This document shows, one piece after another, positions 44,900 through 56,863 of a stretch of DNA of 64,000 bases (position 1 is its first letter; the number at the start of each line of letters is the position of its first letter). The notes under the pieces were generated by a model. The model was given only the letters and a program-made list of their open reading frames with translations. It was not told where the DNA came from and ran no database searches. Both the position numbers and the translations under genes were made by a program. The stretch lies in assembly GCA_001687465.1 (NCBI GenBank), contig LVLI01000190.1, forward strand, positions 1-64,000, in the 5' to 3' direction. Source of the stretch: Halocafeteria seosinensis. Taxonomy: Eukaryota; Sar; Bigyra; Bicosoecida.

Positions 44900-45370
44900 G
44901 CATTTAATAACCACAAACTCTCATTTTTGTTATTTGGGGATACAAACGCCGACGACCTTTAATGGAACTTTGTTTCAAGAGTTTTTCAATGTACAAGCGA
45001 TTTCCAAATAGCGACGTTCTGTGCCCTAAGACGAGCAGGACCCGCTCGCGCAATATCGCAAGAAGCCGTTGCCATGGCTCGCGGAGAGTCAGAACGCGCT
45101 ACAGGAAACGATCGGACTCCCGGATGCGAACTACAAAGGCTACTGGAGCAAACCGAAGCTACAAAAACACCCGGGCAAGATGGTGCAGAGAGTAGCTACA
45201 CAACTCTGAAAGGGACGGTGAACCCACAACAGAAAGCGTTACTGACAGCATGCCAAGCGGACGGAGCAGCAGCATGGCTATACGCTGCACCAAGGAAAGG
45301 ATTTACACTAACCGACGCCGAGTACATGGTAGCACTGCGTCTACGCCTAGGGCTCCCCCACACTATACGG
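44900..45370 (+). mobile_element. Decayed non-LTR retroelement, upstream half
   Basis: Frames rich in Arg/Ala end in ACQADGAAAWLYAAPRKGFT and DAEYMVALRLRLGLP, a C-terminal reverse-transcriptase-polyprotein signature of LINE-like elements, where it is normally followed by a Cys/His knuckle. Frames upstream are broken by stops and shifts. The continuation is about 2.4 kb away at 47760. Confidence 0.6.
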
Positions 45371-45537
45371 TATGGCACATTTATCTCAAGTATTTCAATT
45401 TTTGTTGCGTCTGAACGCTCTGACCGAGCGAAGAGACAAAGCGCGTGATATGGGCCTCACTGCACTTCGCCTTCATGGTTTTGACGGCTCCTATACACTC
45501 CTAGTATCAGTTAGTGGTCCGGTAGGAGCGATACTAA

Positions 45538-45565
45538 TACACACACACACACGTGACGTGTGTGG
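45538..45565. repeat. (AC)n tract with ACGT hairpin
   Basis: ACACACACACAC is followed by GTGACGTGTGTG, making a potential stem. It lies in the noncoding spacer between the two proline-rich genes. Confidence 0.7.
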
Positions 45566-45894
45566 TAGTTTAACATCATGTTCTCAACCCATGATAAGTA
45601 CGGTACTTCTCCGTTTGAACTAGAACCGACCACGGGCACATTTGAGAAATAACAAACAGTTTGGAACGGTATAATAAACAACAATATAGGTAGCTGGTAT
45701 AAACGGTAAACGGAGATTGGAGGATACAAACGAAAGAGTTTTATTGAGAGACGAATCATATTATACCCACGGGTATGGCAGTTCCGTTGAAACTGACTGA
45801 GAACCATCAGCTGTCTATAGCGTATCCCCTGATCTCCAGCACCAGGAGAGCGACTTGCATAATGTCAATTTGCATTGCCAGTTACGAATCCAGT

Positions 45895-46559
45895 TTAGAA
45901 CCAGCGGCAACAGTCTGAACAGTGGCCTATCCAGAATGGCAGCCAGCATGGGCAAAGAAGGCACACCTGTAGCGGAAAGACAAAATCCGTTAGATAGGTA
46001 GGAGTTATTCCACTGTTTTATGGGAGAGAAGAAGACTATCTTGACGTTGACTTACGATACAATGCAATCCATGATTCGGAATATCTTGTCGCTTTTCGAC
46101 CACCACGGTAGTTTGACCCTGCTGGGGCGGTGGCTGTTGCATCCCTGGCTGCATTCCAGGTTGCTGCTGTGGGGGATACATGCCAGGCTGCTGCTGTGGG
46201 GGATACATGCCAGGCTGCTGCTGTTGAGGATACATGCCGGGCTGCTGCTGCGGGGGATACATGCCAGGCTGCTGCTGCGAGGGATACATACCAGGCTGCT
46301 GCTGGTACTGCGGCGGCATACCTCCATGTTGAGGATGTTGTTGCGGCATGCTTCCTGGAGAATTTGGGGGCGGGGATACCTGACCTTGAGAACCTTCACT
46401 TTTTTGGGTGTGCTCTGACCGCTGGTTGTACCCATCTTCATACGCAGGCGGCGGCTCCTCAACGGGGGCAGGAGCAGTCAAATACGGGTTTTCCTGTTCT
46501 TGCGTTCGCGGATTTTCCGGGTCAGCTTTTTCCTTGTCGGCAGTTTGGTAGTAGCTCAT
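45895..46559 (-). CDS. Proline/glutamine-rich protein with NHGLHC tail, copy 2
   Basis: Two exons, 46559-46056 and 45966-45895, give 191 residues. It has the same plan as copy 1: MSYYQTADKEKADPENPRTQ, a PPPAYED motif, and the tail TTVVVEKRQDIPNHGLHCI joined to VCLLCPCWLPFWIGHCSDCC. The middle holds at least five tandem PPQQQPGMYP-type repeats (residues ~95-145) that copy 1 lacks in this regular form. Repeat expansion explains the size difference. The pair is a recent-looking local duplication, since exon ends, tail and intron position agree. Confidence 0.85.
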
Positions 46560-47540
46560 CGTTGCGAAATATTATGACTTGTAGCCGCGAGAACAGATGA
46601 TATCCACTATCGCTGAGTCCGTCTCACCTGGGACCATCCAGGGCTTTCTAAGTCTCAGTAAAGAAATGCACTCCCGTAGATTCACTCATAGTTGTGAACA
46701 ATCAACCCCTTACCCTGTATCGAACTGAAAGAATTCCTGCTTTGACTTCCATTGAAGCACTCCTGCTGGTGAGTCAAGACGTCGCACAGAGCCCCCGTGG
46801 TCCAAGCTTCTTCCTCGACAAGGTTCTATGTTCCTTATTCCACAGTCATGAACACTCACTTGGGGATCGAACCACTTTGTATTCTATACAGGTCTTCGTT
46901 CAGTACAACCACTGTGGTGCACTGCCGCTGCTGTGCGCTTCCACGGAACGCCCCGGCAATCATCTCCGTATCGCAGCTTACGAGCACCACCAGCATTGCT
47001 GTACACCCTAGCTCGCCGCACTTAACGAAATGATCTCACAGTTTCATTCTTTGTACCTCAGTGTTTGCTGTGCGAGAATGCGTCGGATGGGCCGGAGCAA
47101 CCACTGCATGTCCTCTCAGTCAAAGCGCCTTTTGCTTGAAAATTAAGTCCGAATACGACTCTGAGTGGTTCTGCATAGCAATCACTTAATTCTCACTTTG
47201 GGCGATAGATTCTCAAAAAGACTAAGCGTTTTGAGTGAGTCCAGTTTCCACTTCGCTGTCGATGAGACAAGAGAGAGAAGGACATTACCGTGCGAGGGAA
47301 TCACAACTCAGTACGTGTATAGTTCCAACAAACGGTTGACGGTGCCAAGGTTTTTGCAACCTCCTAGGAATCACCTCACTGTGGTGGAGGGATTGGCCAG
47401 GGCTCTCAGTGTAGACGAGAGCCTCCGCTTCCTAGACAGCTCAATGGTTTCAAAAGGTACGCCATCTGGGTGGATCAAGTAAATTACACGACGTACTTAG
47501 TACAAAATCCCCGAACAGCTATTGCGAGGATTCCCCATTA
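46560..47540. other. Spacer without supported gene
   Basis: Several frames of 60-105 codons appear on the + strand but carry no motifs and overlap no splice-consistent partner. I see nothing else. Confidence 0.5.
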
Positions 47541-47744
47541 AAGGCGACTAATGTGTGCCAATGCAGGGCGCGTGGGACAAGGAGGGTCCTGTCCCATGGT
47601 GGGACAGGCACGGTTCTTGAAAAGTTGGCTGGGACACGAGATGAGATACATCAGTGCTACAGTCTAATAAGTACCAATATACGATACTATACACTATCTA
47701 CGAAACTTCTATTGATATTTGGCGTACACTTCTACTCTACCGCC

Positions 47745-48260
47745 CTACAGCCCTGTATATCACCCGCCAATGTGAAACCTGTAGCAATCTCAACCAGACG
47801 GAACACGGCTCGTAGACCCGCGAAACGGAGGAGAGGCGAGGCCAGTAATGGACCTGTATCTGGTAGCAAAGGGCCCAACAAGCACACTGTACGTCGATGT
47901 GACAGTGCCAAACCCGCTCACGGGAGACAGACTAACGAGAACACGGGGAAGATCCCTCACTATCGCAGTAGAAGCGGAGAAGATGAAGCGGACAAAATAC
48001 GGGCACCTAAGGGACCACCACACGGGAATTATCCCGTTCGCGATAGGGACGACGGCCGGCTTCGGGGCGTTAAAGACCTTAGTTCCTCAAGAGAATTGCC
48101 AGGAAAGCACCGGGGAACAAGGGGGATGCGGAACTTCCGCAAGCTGATGACAGCCAAACTGTCAGTCACGTGGATGCGCAGCGCATCATGCGCTACAACG
48201 TGAAGATGTTGGACCGGTTCCGCGTAGAGTTCACCCCTCACACAACGTAGCGTAGCCTGT
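47745..48260 (+). mobile_element. Decayed non-LTR retroelement, downstream half
   Basis: One frame reads QCETCSNLNQTEHG, a Cys/His knuckle typical after the LINE reverse-transcriptase C-terminus, then hits stops. A shifted frame reads LYVDVTVPNPLTGDRLTRTR and KYGHLRDHHTGIIPFAIGTT, the conserved tail of such polyproteins. Frameshifts and stops show it is inactive. Confidence 0.65.
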
Positions 48261-48319
48261 AGCAGACACGTCTTCCGGTAGGACCAATACCAATACACAC
48301 TGGTCACTGACATTGTGCA

Positions 48320-49015
48320 GAAAACGCGGATAGCTTTAAAGGAACGAAGAAGTACGGTAGAACTTTAGGCGAACCAGTTGTTGAAAGATATTCACATAAA
48401 CAACGATGAAACTTCGGCTTTTCTGGGCTTTGTCGATGCTCTTTTGACCATCGATGAACCACCGTAAATACGTCAGAACCTGAGAGAATCGAAGTCGCTA
48501 GGAGGAACTGCAAGTCTATGGCAATTGCACAACGTCTAATAATAATTGTATGGCTATTTCTGTGCCCTAGGAGGAAATGTAAGGCTATGGCAATTGCAAA
48601 ACGTCTATTATGGCTATTTCTGTGCCATCTTGATGGCGGTGGAGCACTTGAGGCGCAACAATTGGCTCCCCTCCTAAAAGCGCATGGGAATTCACAGCTT
48701 TTGTGGGACCTACCCTGAGATTGGGATGCCGGAAAACCCGTCCCACCCCAGCCAATCTGTGTGGTATCGAGGAAGTCGCAAGGTGTGGTCGCAAGTGAGT
48801 GGAAGTTTAGATGGCGCCAGGTGCACACAGTTAAGAGAAGCAGTTGTGTATCGGTTAGTGATGGTATTTCCTTCTTGTACAGCGTCTGGAGATACCGATA
48901 ATCCTGTATAGAACGCTTAATGTGTGACGTTCTTCAATCTGTCGGCTGGGGGATTGGAGGTACTTGCTTAACGGGTCGCTGGCTATCTACGCGTTAGTCA
49001 CCGTAAAGAAGGAGG
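48320..49015. other. Spacer with a short direct repeat
   Basis: No supported gene. Two near-copies of a ~65-base word (about 48505-48560 and 48568-48623, sharing GGCAATTGCA.AACGTCTA and GGCTATTTCTGTGCC) lie in tandem. Confidence 0.55.
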
Positions 49016-49021
49016 GTCCGG

Positions 49022-52000
49022 ATGTCGGCTTATGATCAGCAGGATGCGTTGGCCTCTGCGCGGCGAGCAGTGCGCCGCCGAAGCATCGATACGGGCTCTG
49101 TGGAGGAATACCTTCCGGTATCGGAAAGGATTGAACTCAGACGGTACCGGGAAGGAGAGCGCTCCAGTTTTGCACAGACAGCAGAACGGGAAAGCATCGA
49201 ATACGACCACTCTAATTCTGCTGATGTGACCGGAGGTAGCGACGACGAGGAGGAGGATGGCGAAGGCAGCGTGTACGACGCCAATGAACATAGTGAATCA
49301 GAGGAAGAGGAGGTTGCAAACTCACCGGAAGCGGCGAAGGAGCAAGATAGCAGTCAAGAAATAGCTACAAATACTGAGGGCTCTCAAACCTCGGTAACCG
49401 AAAGATACATAGAAACGGCAGAGGTTGCAGATAGAAACGGGGCCACCAACGTGGCTGAAACGAGTACCGGCGGTGAGCAAGAGGGTGTGGCATCTGTTGG
49501 TGGCGGTTATGTACTGTGCCAAGACGGCACATGGAAAATAGCACCTGGCCCACCACCGCGCCCATCCGCAATGCCAGACAGCCATATAAAAAGCAGAGAC
49601 GGTAGGCTACGAATACCCCCAAGCCCACCGCCTCGACCCCCGCGCGACAGTAACGACCCCGGGACCGAAGATTGCACCATCACGGCTGGAGAGAACACGT
49701 GCCACAGTCGCAGCTCCCCGATGCGTGCCTCTGACGATGGTGATACGCAGAATACTAATGCAATACCGGCGCACCCTGACGTAGATGGGGCCAGGCGAAG
49801 AGGTCGCCGTAGAAGCATATCACAGATTATCGCGAGCTCCGCATCGGAGCAAGGGACCACCGAAACGCGTTCGAGGCGAAACTCTTCAGTCAGCACAGGA
49901 AGCCGAGGTCGTAGGCAGTCCCTTTCTTTGGAAATGATGAATGTTGGGTGGCTGCGATCCGAGGAGGGCCACGGCCAAGATGGGGATGTGTCTTCTCTGC
50001 CAGGAAAAAATGTCGGCCCCACTGCCACCGAAACAGGAAATGTCCATGCCTCCCATGCGACCACTGTAGAGGAAACTCTGTCATCAGCTTACGTGGCTCG
50101 AAGTCTCCAATTTATGAAAGATCAGATGACGACACATGCTAACGTTGGTGTGCGCGTTTCTACGAGCTATATGCAAGTTGTGGAAGGAGGCGCTGTAGAT
50201 TTGTACACCCTCGTTCTAGAGAGCGAGCCTCGCGCCCCTGTGAGGGTAATTGCTAGATGCGGAGAAGGCAAAGACCTCCTAATCACTCCCTCAGAAATAG
50301 TATTTTCTCCAGGTGATTGGTTCATCCCAAGGTCGGTTCGGGTAACCGCACTGGATGACTTGTCGTCGACCGGTGAGTGTCGGGGGATCATTTTACACCA
50401 CTGTAGCTCTACCGATGAGAGATATGGGCCCTCATTGCCGGTTCCTCCAATTAAAGTTACGATGATAGACGCAGGTACGCCTTCAATGGTGAGCTTTACA
50501 CAGCTGTGCTACATAGCTGTCAAATGTTCTCCTGTGTCCCCTTCGCAGACTCTGGATTCCTGCATAGCTTTGGTGACAGAACGTTCGGAAAGCTCGGTCT
50601 GGGCGGCTCCGGTATCAAGCATGGAACCGCTTCTCTTGCCGAAGAGGCATTAGACAGTATGATGAGCTTCTGCAATACGCCGGAACTGACTCATTCAGAG
50701 AATAAAGTGATGCACAAGGCGGTACACGAGGCGATTCAACATGTCGGGAACCCATTTGCTGCGTCCACGGGACAATCGAGGTCTGTGGCAGGGGCGCTCA
50801 AAAGCACGTCAATTTTTACGCCACAAATAGTCACGCTACTACCATTTCCGCGGCTGCTACACAGAGTAAGGAAATAGGCGTCCTCTGGCAGTGCAAACTC
50901 AATTGCCAATCTGGGTGCGTTTTTGCAGGTGCTTCGGACTATCAAAAACAAACTTGGGAAGGGGAAGTATATCGGCGGTACTTCTGAAGAATTATCGAGA
51001 TGGAAGCCAATAGAAGATCCTGTAGGAAGGGAGAATGTAGCTCGTCGACTGATTTGCCATCCGAGATTCATTTGGCACATGAACCCCTGGGTTCGGCTTG
51101 CCGTGTCTTCTGGAAACCTCGACCTCGCTTCGGCCGTTGCACAAGATCAAGAAAGGGCAAGGTTCGAACTGCAGGAACGGCTGTCCTGTCAATATGTGTC
51201 GAGCCTTTCGGAACGTCCAAAAGAGCCTCGATTCGTGACTACTAGCTCCAACCAAATTGATCAGAGCGTAGATGGCCTTGACCGCGGCCTCTTAGAGTTC
51301 CAGCGACAGATGCTCGAGACAAACAGCGCAAAGAAGAATAAAAGTATTACAGATGGTAACCACTTGGCTAGCTGGGAATTTGTGGATACTCGTCTTTGGC
51401 AGGACCAGTGGGATTCATCTTTCTCGACTGAGGACTATTCAGAAGAAAACACAGATAATTGTTCGAAGGCGCAAGAACCGAGCAAAACAGACCTTAAACC
51501 CGTTGACGAATTACCCGAAGAATCTTTTCAACATCTCTTCTTTGTGCGAACGGACGGCAAGACTTCGAAAGATCAAGACCGGCCTGGAGGAAGTCAGTCT
51601 AGAGAGGAGTTGGATGAGCCAGTTCTCGAGGTTACCCCTTCTGACCAGGAACATGTGAAAGGTAGTGATACAAAGAGCGGTACTACTCGAGCCGATATCA
51701 TTGAATATTTCGGGCTGTCGAGGATGAAATACCGCAGACCACCTTTATATGCGGCACCAGTTTACGAACGAAGCATCTCCAGAAGGCATCGCGGGCCAAG
51801 CAAGGATGCTGCAATACCTCGGTTGGTTATACCTCTTGATTCGCCTCACTCTCCTTCAGGATCTGTGGGAGATATTAAGACTTCAGACAATGACGAAGAA
51901 GAGAGTCCCAGTACGCAAGAGTACCCGTTCTCATTTTGGGGACCAGCTAGTCCTACGAGCCCTAGAAGTTTTGGGAGCTTCGGAAGTCCTAGGAAGACTA

Positions 52001-55000
52001 CCGAAGGCTCAGACAGGGATGTCATTTCTCCTCAATCTTCGAGTCAAAGTTTCGAAACGAGCGAGTGCGAGTCGTCGGGCGAGAAGGAAGAAAGAAAAGC
52101 ATCCACAGGTGTTGGAAACAGCTCTGCGACAGCTCAGACAGTTAGCCGTGGTGAAACTATCCGTTCGGTGATTGGCCAATTCATCAACAGAAAACTGACA
52201 GACCAAAGCGCAGCGAGAGATTTTTCTAAAAGTCAGTTGCTGCCTAATTTAAACACAGGAAACGTGGCAGAACTAAGACGGCGTCTTTCTCACATGAGCA
52301 CGTCGCGAATTCGACGAATATTGTCCGAAGCTGAGCAAGAGCTTGAGGGGGGTGGCGTTGAGCATCTGATATTTAAAGAGATTCAGCGTTACGAAAGGAC
52401 TATGCCAAATCCCAAACATACTAGCCATGAACTTAAAGGCAATGGAAGCGAACGAAACGCTTTCCCAGATAAAGACTTGTACAATCCAAATCCGGTACTT
52501 CAAGACTGGGATTTATGGAATTTATCAAGAGTTGACGAGCGTGAGAAGCAACTTCATATTCTTCGACACAGTTACGATCACAACCTGCTGTATACGTTTG
52601 ACCCGATTCTACAAAGCTTGGAAAAAGCCCTGGGTCAAACCGGGGAAGACATTGACGAGACAGCTATCTCTATAGTCATACAAATTAGTTTGCGGAAGCA
52701 ACAGCTTAAGGCTGTCGCCGAGCACAGGAGAGTTCTTCACTCATCTGACGATTCCGATACGCGACAGGACACTAACACACCGACCAGTGATTCTGCAAAG
52801 CGTCCTGGTGACAAAAAGACTGACTGTAATGCTCCCTTTGACCGTGCACTGCGACGAAATCGCGTAGCGGGAGCATTGTTATTTGGAACCATGAACAGAG
52901 AGAACGTCAACAGCAGTGGTGATGCCAAAGTGTCTTCAATTGATCGTTATGCTGCACTCGGTCTCAACCCCAAGGAGATGCTTGCTCAATCTTGGAAGGA
53001 ACGACAGGCCAGTAAACGAGGGCAAAATGAACGTTTATTGCGACTTACGCGCGTGGTGGATGAAGTATATACAGATAACCGTATACTAGAATCTAAGAGA
53101 AGAACGCCGCTCGAGAAGACTCCGTACGATGCAGACTATGATCCTCTAGCTGACGGAAGTCATCGTGTACACCATGGCAGTGACATTGTAGAAGCGGTGG
53201 AAGAGTCCGTCAGTTCTCAATCGATAGAAAATGGGTCCACTGCCCCGTTTCTTCGAGCGGATCAACCATTGAAGAATAAGACGGAGCAGTTGGGGCCACA
53301 AGGAATTCGCCCGTCCAATCGAGCTTACGGTGCGGATCAGGTAGGAGGTGATTTTGGATCTGTTGCGGCAGCGGCTCTCTTCATAAACATCAATATAGCC
53401 AGGAGATTTCGCAGGAGTAAAATTGAACAAAGGAGTGAGCAGCAAGAGCTCGGAGTTCTTAAATCCCACACCACTCCGCGCACAGCTAGCACTGGCGATG
53501 TGCAATACAATTTCCGCAACGCTGCAGACTCTGAAAAGACACACAGAGTATTCCGTAAAGGAAAAACTGTGAGAGAGCAAAAAGCGGAGCAAAAAAAACT
53601 GCGCCAGAAGCTCACTGATATTGTCGAGAAACAGCGAGAGGTCGAACGGGTCAAGCAGGAAGAGGTCGACAAGTTCCATTCAGAGGTAGCTAATGATGCG
53701 AAAGCCAAAGATGAAAATGAATTGTCGGCAACAGAAGGGGATAGTCACTCTGAATCAAACGAGCCAAATGACGGAGAGGAAACGCAAAATTTCCATCGTA
53801 TCTCGCAAGCAGCTGCCATGGCCGAGACGGTTACAAGGATTGCCCACATTGCTGTGGGTCAAAATCATACGCTTGGTAAGTTCTGTGTCCCCGCCGTTGT
53901 GCCACTCGTATCAGAGGCAGCTACCGATTCTTCTGCAGCTATTGTCTCTGGAGGTACGTTGCTAGCATGGGGGAAAGGACTCCATGGACAATTAGGCCGC
54001 AGGGATAACGCTGACGCGCGCGTTCCCTCCCTCGTTCGGTCCGTTGTCCATGCTCCGCTAGTGAAGGTAGCTGGAGGTAAGCAATGTTAAATGAGATGGC
54101 TTTCGCCACAGTGCTGGATATGGATACTCGTTATACAGGGGCGAACCACTCGGCGGCTGTATCTGTGGAAGGAGATTGTTTCACCTGGGGCAGATCCAAG
54201 GAAGGACAAACAGGACATGGTACCTCAGCTTATGGAGATGATGACGAGTACGACGAAGACACGGAAATCCCCGATGACGTGAACAGGTTCGGAGGGTTGG
54301 TAAAACTGTATGAGAAGAACACATGGAAAGGGGAAGAGCAGCCATTGGACTTTAAGAAGAATAGAAGGCATGCGCAGTTTTACGATAAGGAAGACGTCCC
54401 CGTCCCAAGAGTTGTCTCGTATCTTGGAAACTGTGGAAGGGTCGTGGATGTAGCATGTGGGGCTGACCATACTCTGTTTTTGCTAGTTAGTGGTGCCGTT
54501 TACTCATGTGGCTCCAATGTTGCTGGACAGTTGGGCCTTGGAGACAAAGCGCCTAAATATGTCTACCATCCCATGAGGGTATCTCTTCCTGAGTCGGCTT
54601 ACCACATAGATGCGGGAACATTTCACAGTACTTGCGTTGTCGGTTCAGGGGATTTGTATACTTTTGGGCTAAACTCGTACGTTTATATGCGGGCCTTATG
54701 AATCATGTATAAACGATTGCTTTTATTTGTTGCTTTTGCAGAAGAGGCCAACTCGGCTTAGGGAATACTGTCAATAGAGCTTCTCCAGCGTTAGTGGAGA
54801 GCATTAGCATTTCTCGTTTTCTTGCTGAAACAATGCGAGGGACACGTACTTTGGACCAACTATCCCAGTCTAGGTGCTGTCGTATACGCAAGGCCAGTTG
54901 TGGCGGATCCCACACGGCAGCACTTACAGAAGACAAGAAAGTTTTGATATGGGGATCAAATGAGTACGTGCTGTGTCGCTGTGATCAACCGCCATTGTTT

Positions 55001-56246
55001 TATCCAGACCTCTCTCTTCTCTCGTCGCAGGCATGGACAACTGGGCCTTGGGAATACGAAGGACGTACATCTCCCGGAAGTGGTGTGGCCTCTGGAAAAT
55101 TCGCAAGCGATTGCGGATGTTGAACTCGGAACAAACCATTCCGTTTTCATCTCTGTAAGTGGCCTTGCTGTCTCTGCGTCATGTCTACCTAGCCATAGTC
55201 AGTATATATCGTATGATATTCAGGAACTGGGAGCACTGTACGTTTGTGGAAACGGAGAATTCGGATCGCTCGGGTTTCCCGTCCACCGAATTGCAAAAAC
55301 GAACAAAAAGTTATGTCGTATCTTCAGGAAGCAGGAGCGGAGCCAATTCGAGGAAAGACCAACCACGGCATCTTCATCCGCAAGACGAGCCATGCCCTTG
55401 GCACGAGGTGTTCGTGAAGAGAAGGAGATGCAAAAGTACTCTATTTTCACAGTTCCTGTGCTTCTAGACTCTTTTGTGGGCATGCACGTACTTTCTGTAG
55501 CTTGTGGTAGCAGTCATACTGTTGTGTTAACTGACTCTGTGCGATCTCCAACGGGGAAGCCATGGAAAATCGAGAAGTCGAAACATCTCCTTGACTATAC
55601 CCCACCGGCTAAGTATCGACAGAAAATAATTGATCACTTCTTGTACGATGACATCGAAAATGGCATGTTTGGGCAGGAGATGCGTAGCAGATCAAGCAGG
55701 CCAGCCTCCTCGAGGAGCGAAGTCGTGCCTGGTGATGAACGAAGGAGCGAAGATGGTAAACCAAAGAAGAAAAGGAGAAAGAAAAAACTGAAAAGAATGA
55801 AGAAGCGGAAACGACAGGTTGGAGGGGATGTACGTGATGGTGAAGGGCGTGGACAGCAACCTCGAGTTTGTCATAGTAACGAAGCAGGCATCCTACCATC
55901 GTTTGGCTTTGTTCGAGAAGGCGAGGAGATAAATGAAACTAATGCCTCACCTGCTTACTCCGGAATCGGATCACCTCACCAAGGCCAATACCGGAGTGAG
56001 TACAGCATTGCAACCGCTACTGATGACACGGATCCAAGATCCACTTCCGCTGTTCGTGTGTTCCGCTCCAACGGCGATTTTACGGCGGAGAAAAACAGAA
56101 ATGAAGAAAGTACCCGTCCGGCCACAGCTTCGCGAGTTGCTCGTAATAAACCTGTGCGTCCTCCAAGGAGGCCTAAGACTGCAGGATACAATCGACGTCA
56201 GCGCCATTTGCAGGCCGTCAGACAAGCCTACCAGAATGCGATGTGA
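49022..56246 (+). CDS. Giant RCC1-repeat protein with Calx-beta-like domain
   Basis: About seven exons give roughly 2,280 residues. The N-terminus is acidic (YDANEHSESEEEEVANSPEA) with Pro-rich stretches. Next comes a beta-sandwich segment resembling Calx-beta repeats (YMQVVEGGAVDLYTLVLESE, then VFSPGDWFIPRSVRVTALDD). An RCC1 blade, SFGDRTFGKLGLGG, follows and then a ~900-residue Ser/Glu-rich low-complexity middle. The remaining blades are near the C-terminus: GTLLAWGKGLHGQLGRRDNA, GDCFTWGRSKEGQTGHG, GAVYSCGSNVAGQLGLGDKA, GDLYTFGLNS plus its next exon, KVLIWGSNE, and LYVCGNGEFGSLGF. The tail is very basic (KPKKKRRKKKLKRMKKRKRQ). RCC1 blades usually mediate protein binding or GTPase exchange. 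The interrupted propeller (one blade ~1,000 residues before the rest) is unusual. The partner is unknown. Confidence 0.82.
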
Positions 56247-56249
56247 TGC

Positions 56250-56860
56250 AAGCTATCCGGATATCGATAATCGCTAAGCGAACGTGCCATCCTGACTATC
56301 CACGGACGTTCTGCATGCTTGAACGCTTTCGGGAAGGATTCACCCTCGCCGTCTACCGCACCATGTAGCTCATCATGAAGACGTACCGTCCATAACTAGC
56401 TATTTTTTGTCATAAACGTCTCCTTACACCGTCATTCATTGGCGTCGTGTTCAGGTACTATTCCCGCTCCTCAGAACTCTTACATTTTGGATGTAGTAAC
56501 AGTGAAATTTATCCAGTAATGGCCCTCCGAAAGATGTAGTCAAACGTTGTACTTCTCACTCGTTTCCATTCTAGCGGGATTGGAGAAAATTCTCATCATT
56601 AAAGTTTGTATGAGGAGAAAAACAGAAAAAAAAAAAGAAGTTGCTTAAAACTGAATACACTCAATAACTCTGCTTCTCTCCGGATGTTCCGAATGACACA
56701 CCACTTCTTCGCTTGTTTGTCGCAACTTGAGATGGGATGAATTCCAAACTCTGGAGTTCAAACTCTAGTTACTCCAGAGTGTCCGGACCAATTTGAGTTG
56801 ATTTTAGTGAACTTGTACCGTAGATATTGTGGATGAGAAACTCTACATACATACACACAG
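56250..56860. other. Intergenic spacer
   Basis: No coding region is seen. A poly-A tract (about 56626-56637) and a short inverted word CTCTGGAGTTCAAACTCTAG/CTCCAGAG near 56750 are the only features. Confidence 0.5.
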
Positions 56861-56863
56861 ACG

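Noticed and set aside
46694-47033. 105-codon frame downstream of copy 2
   Set aside because: No motif, no splice partner, His/Thr-rich chance frame.
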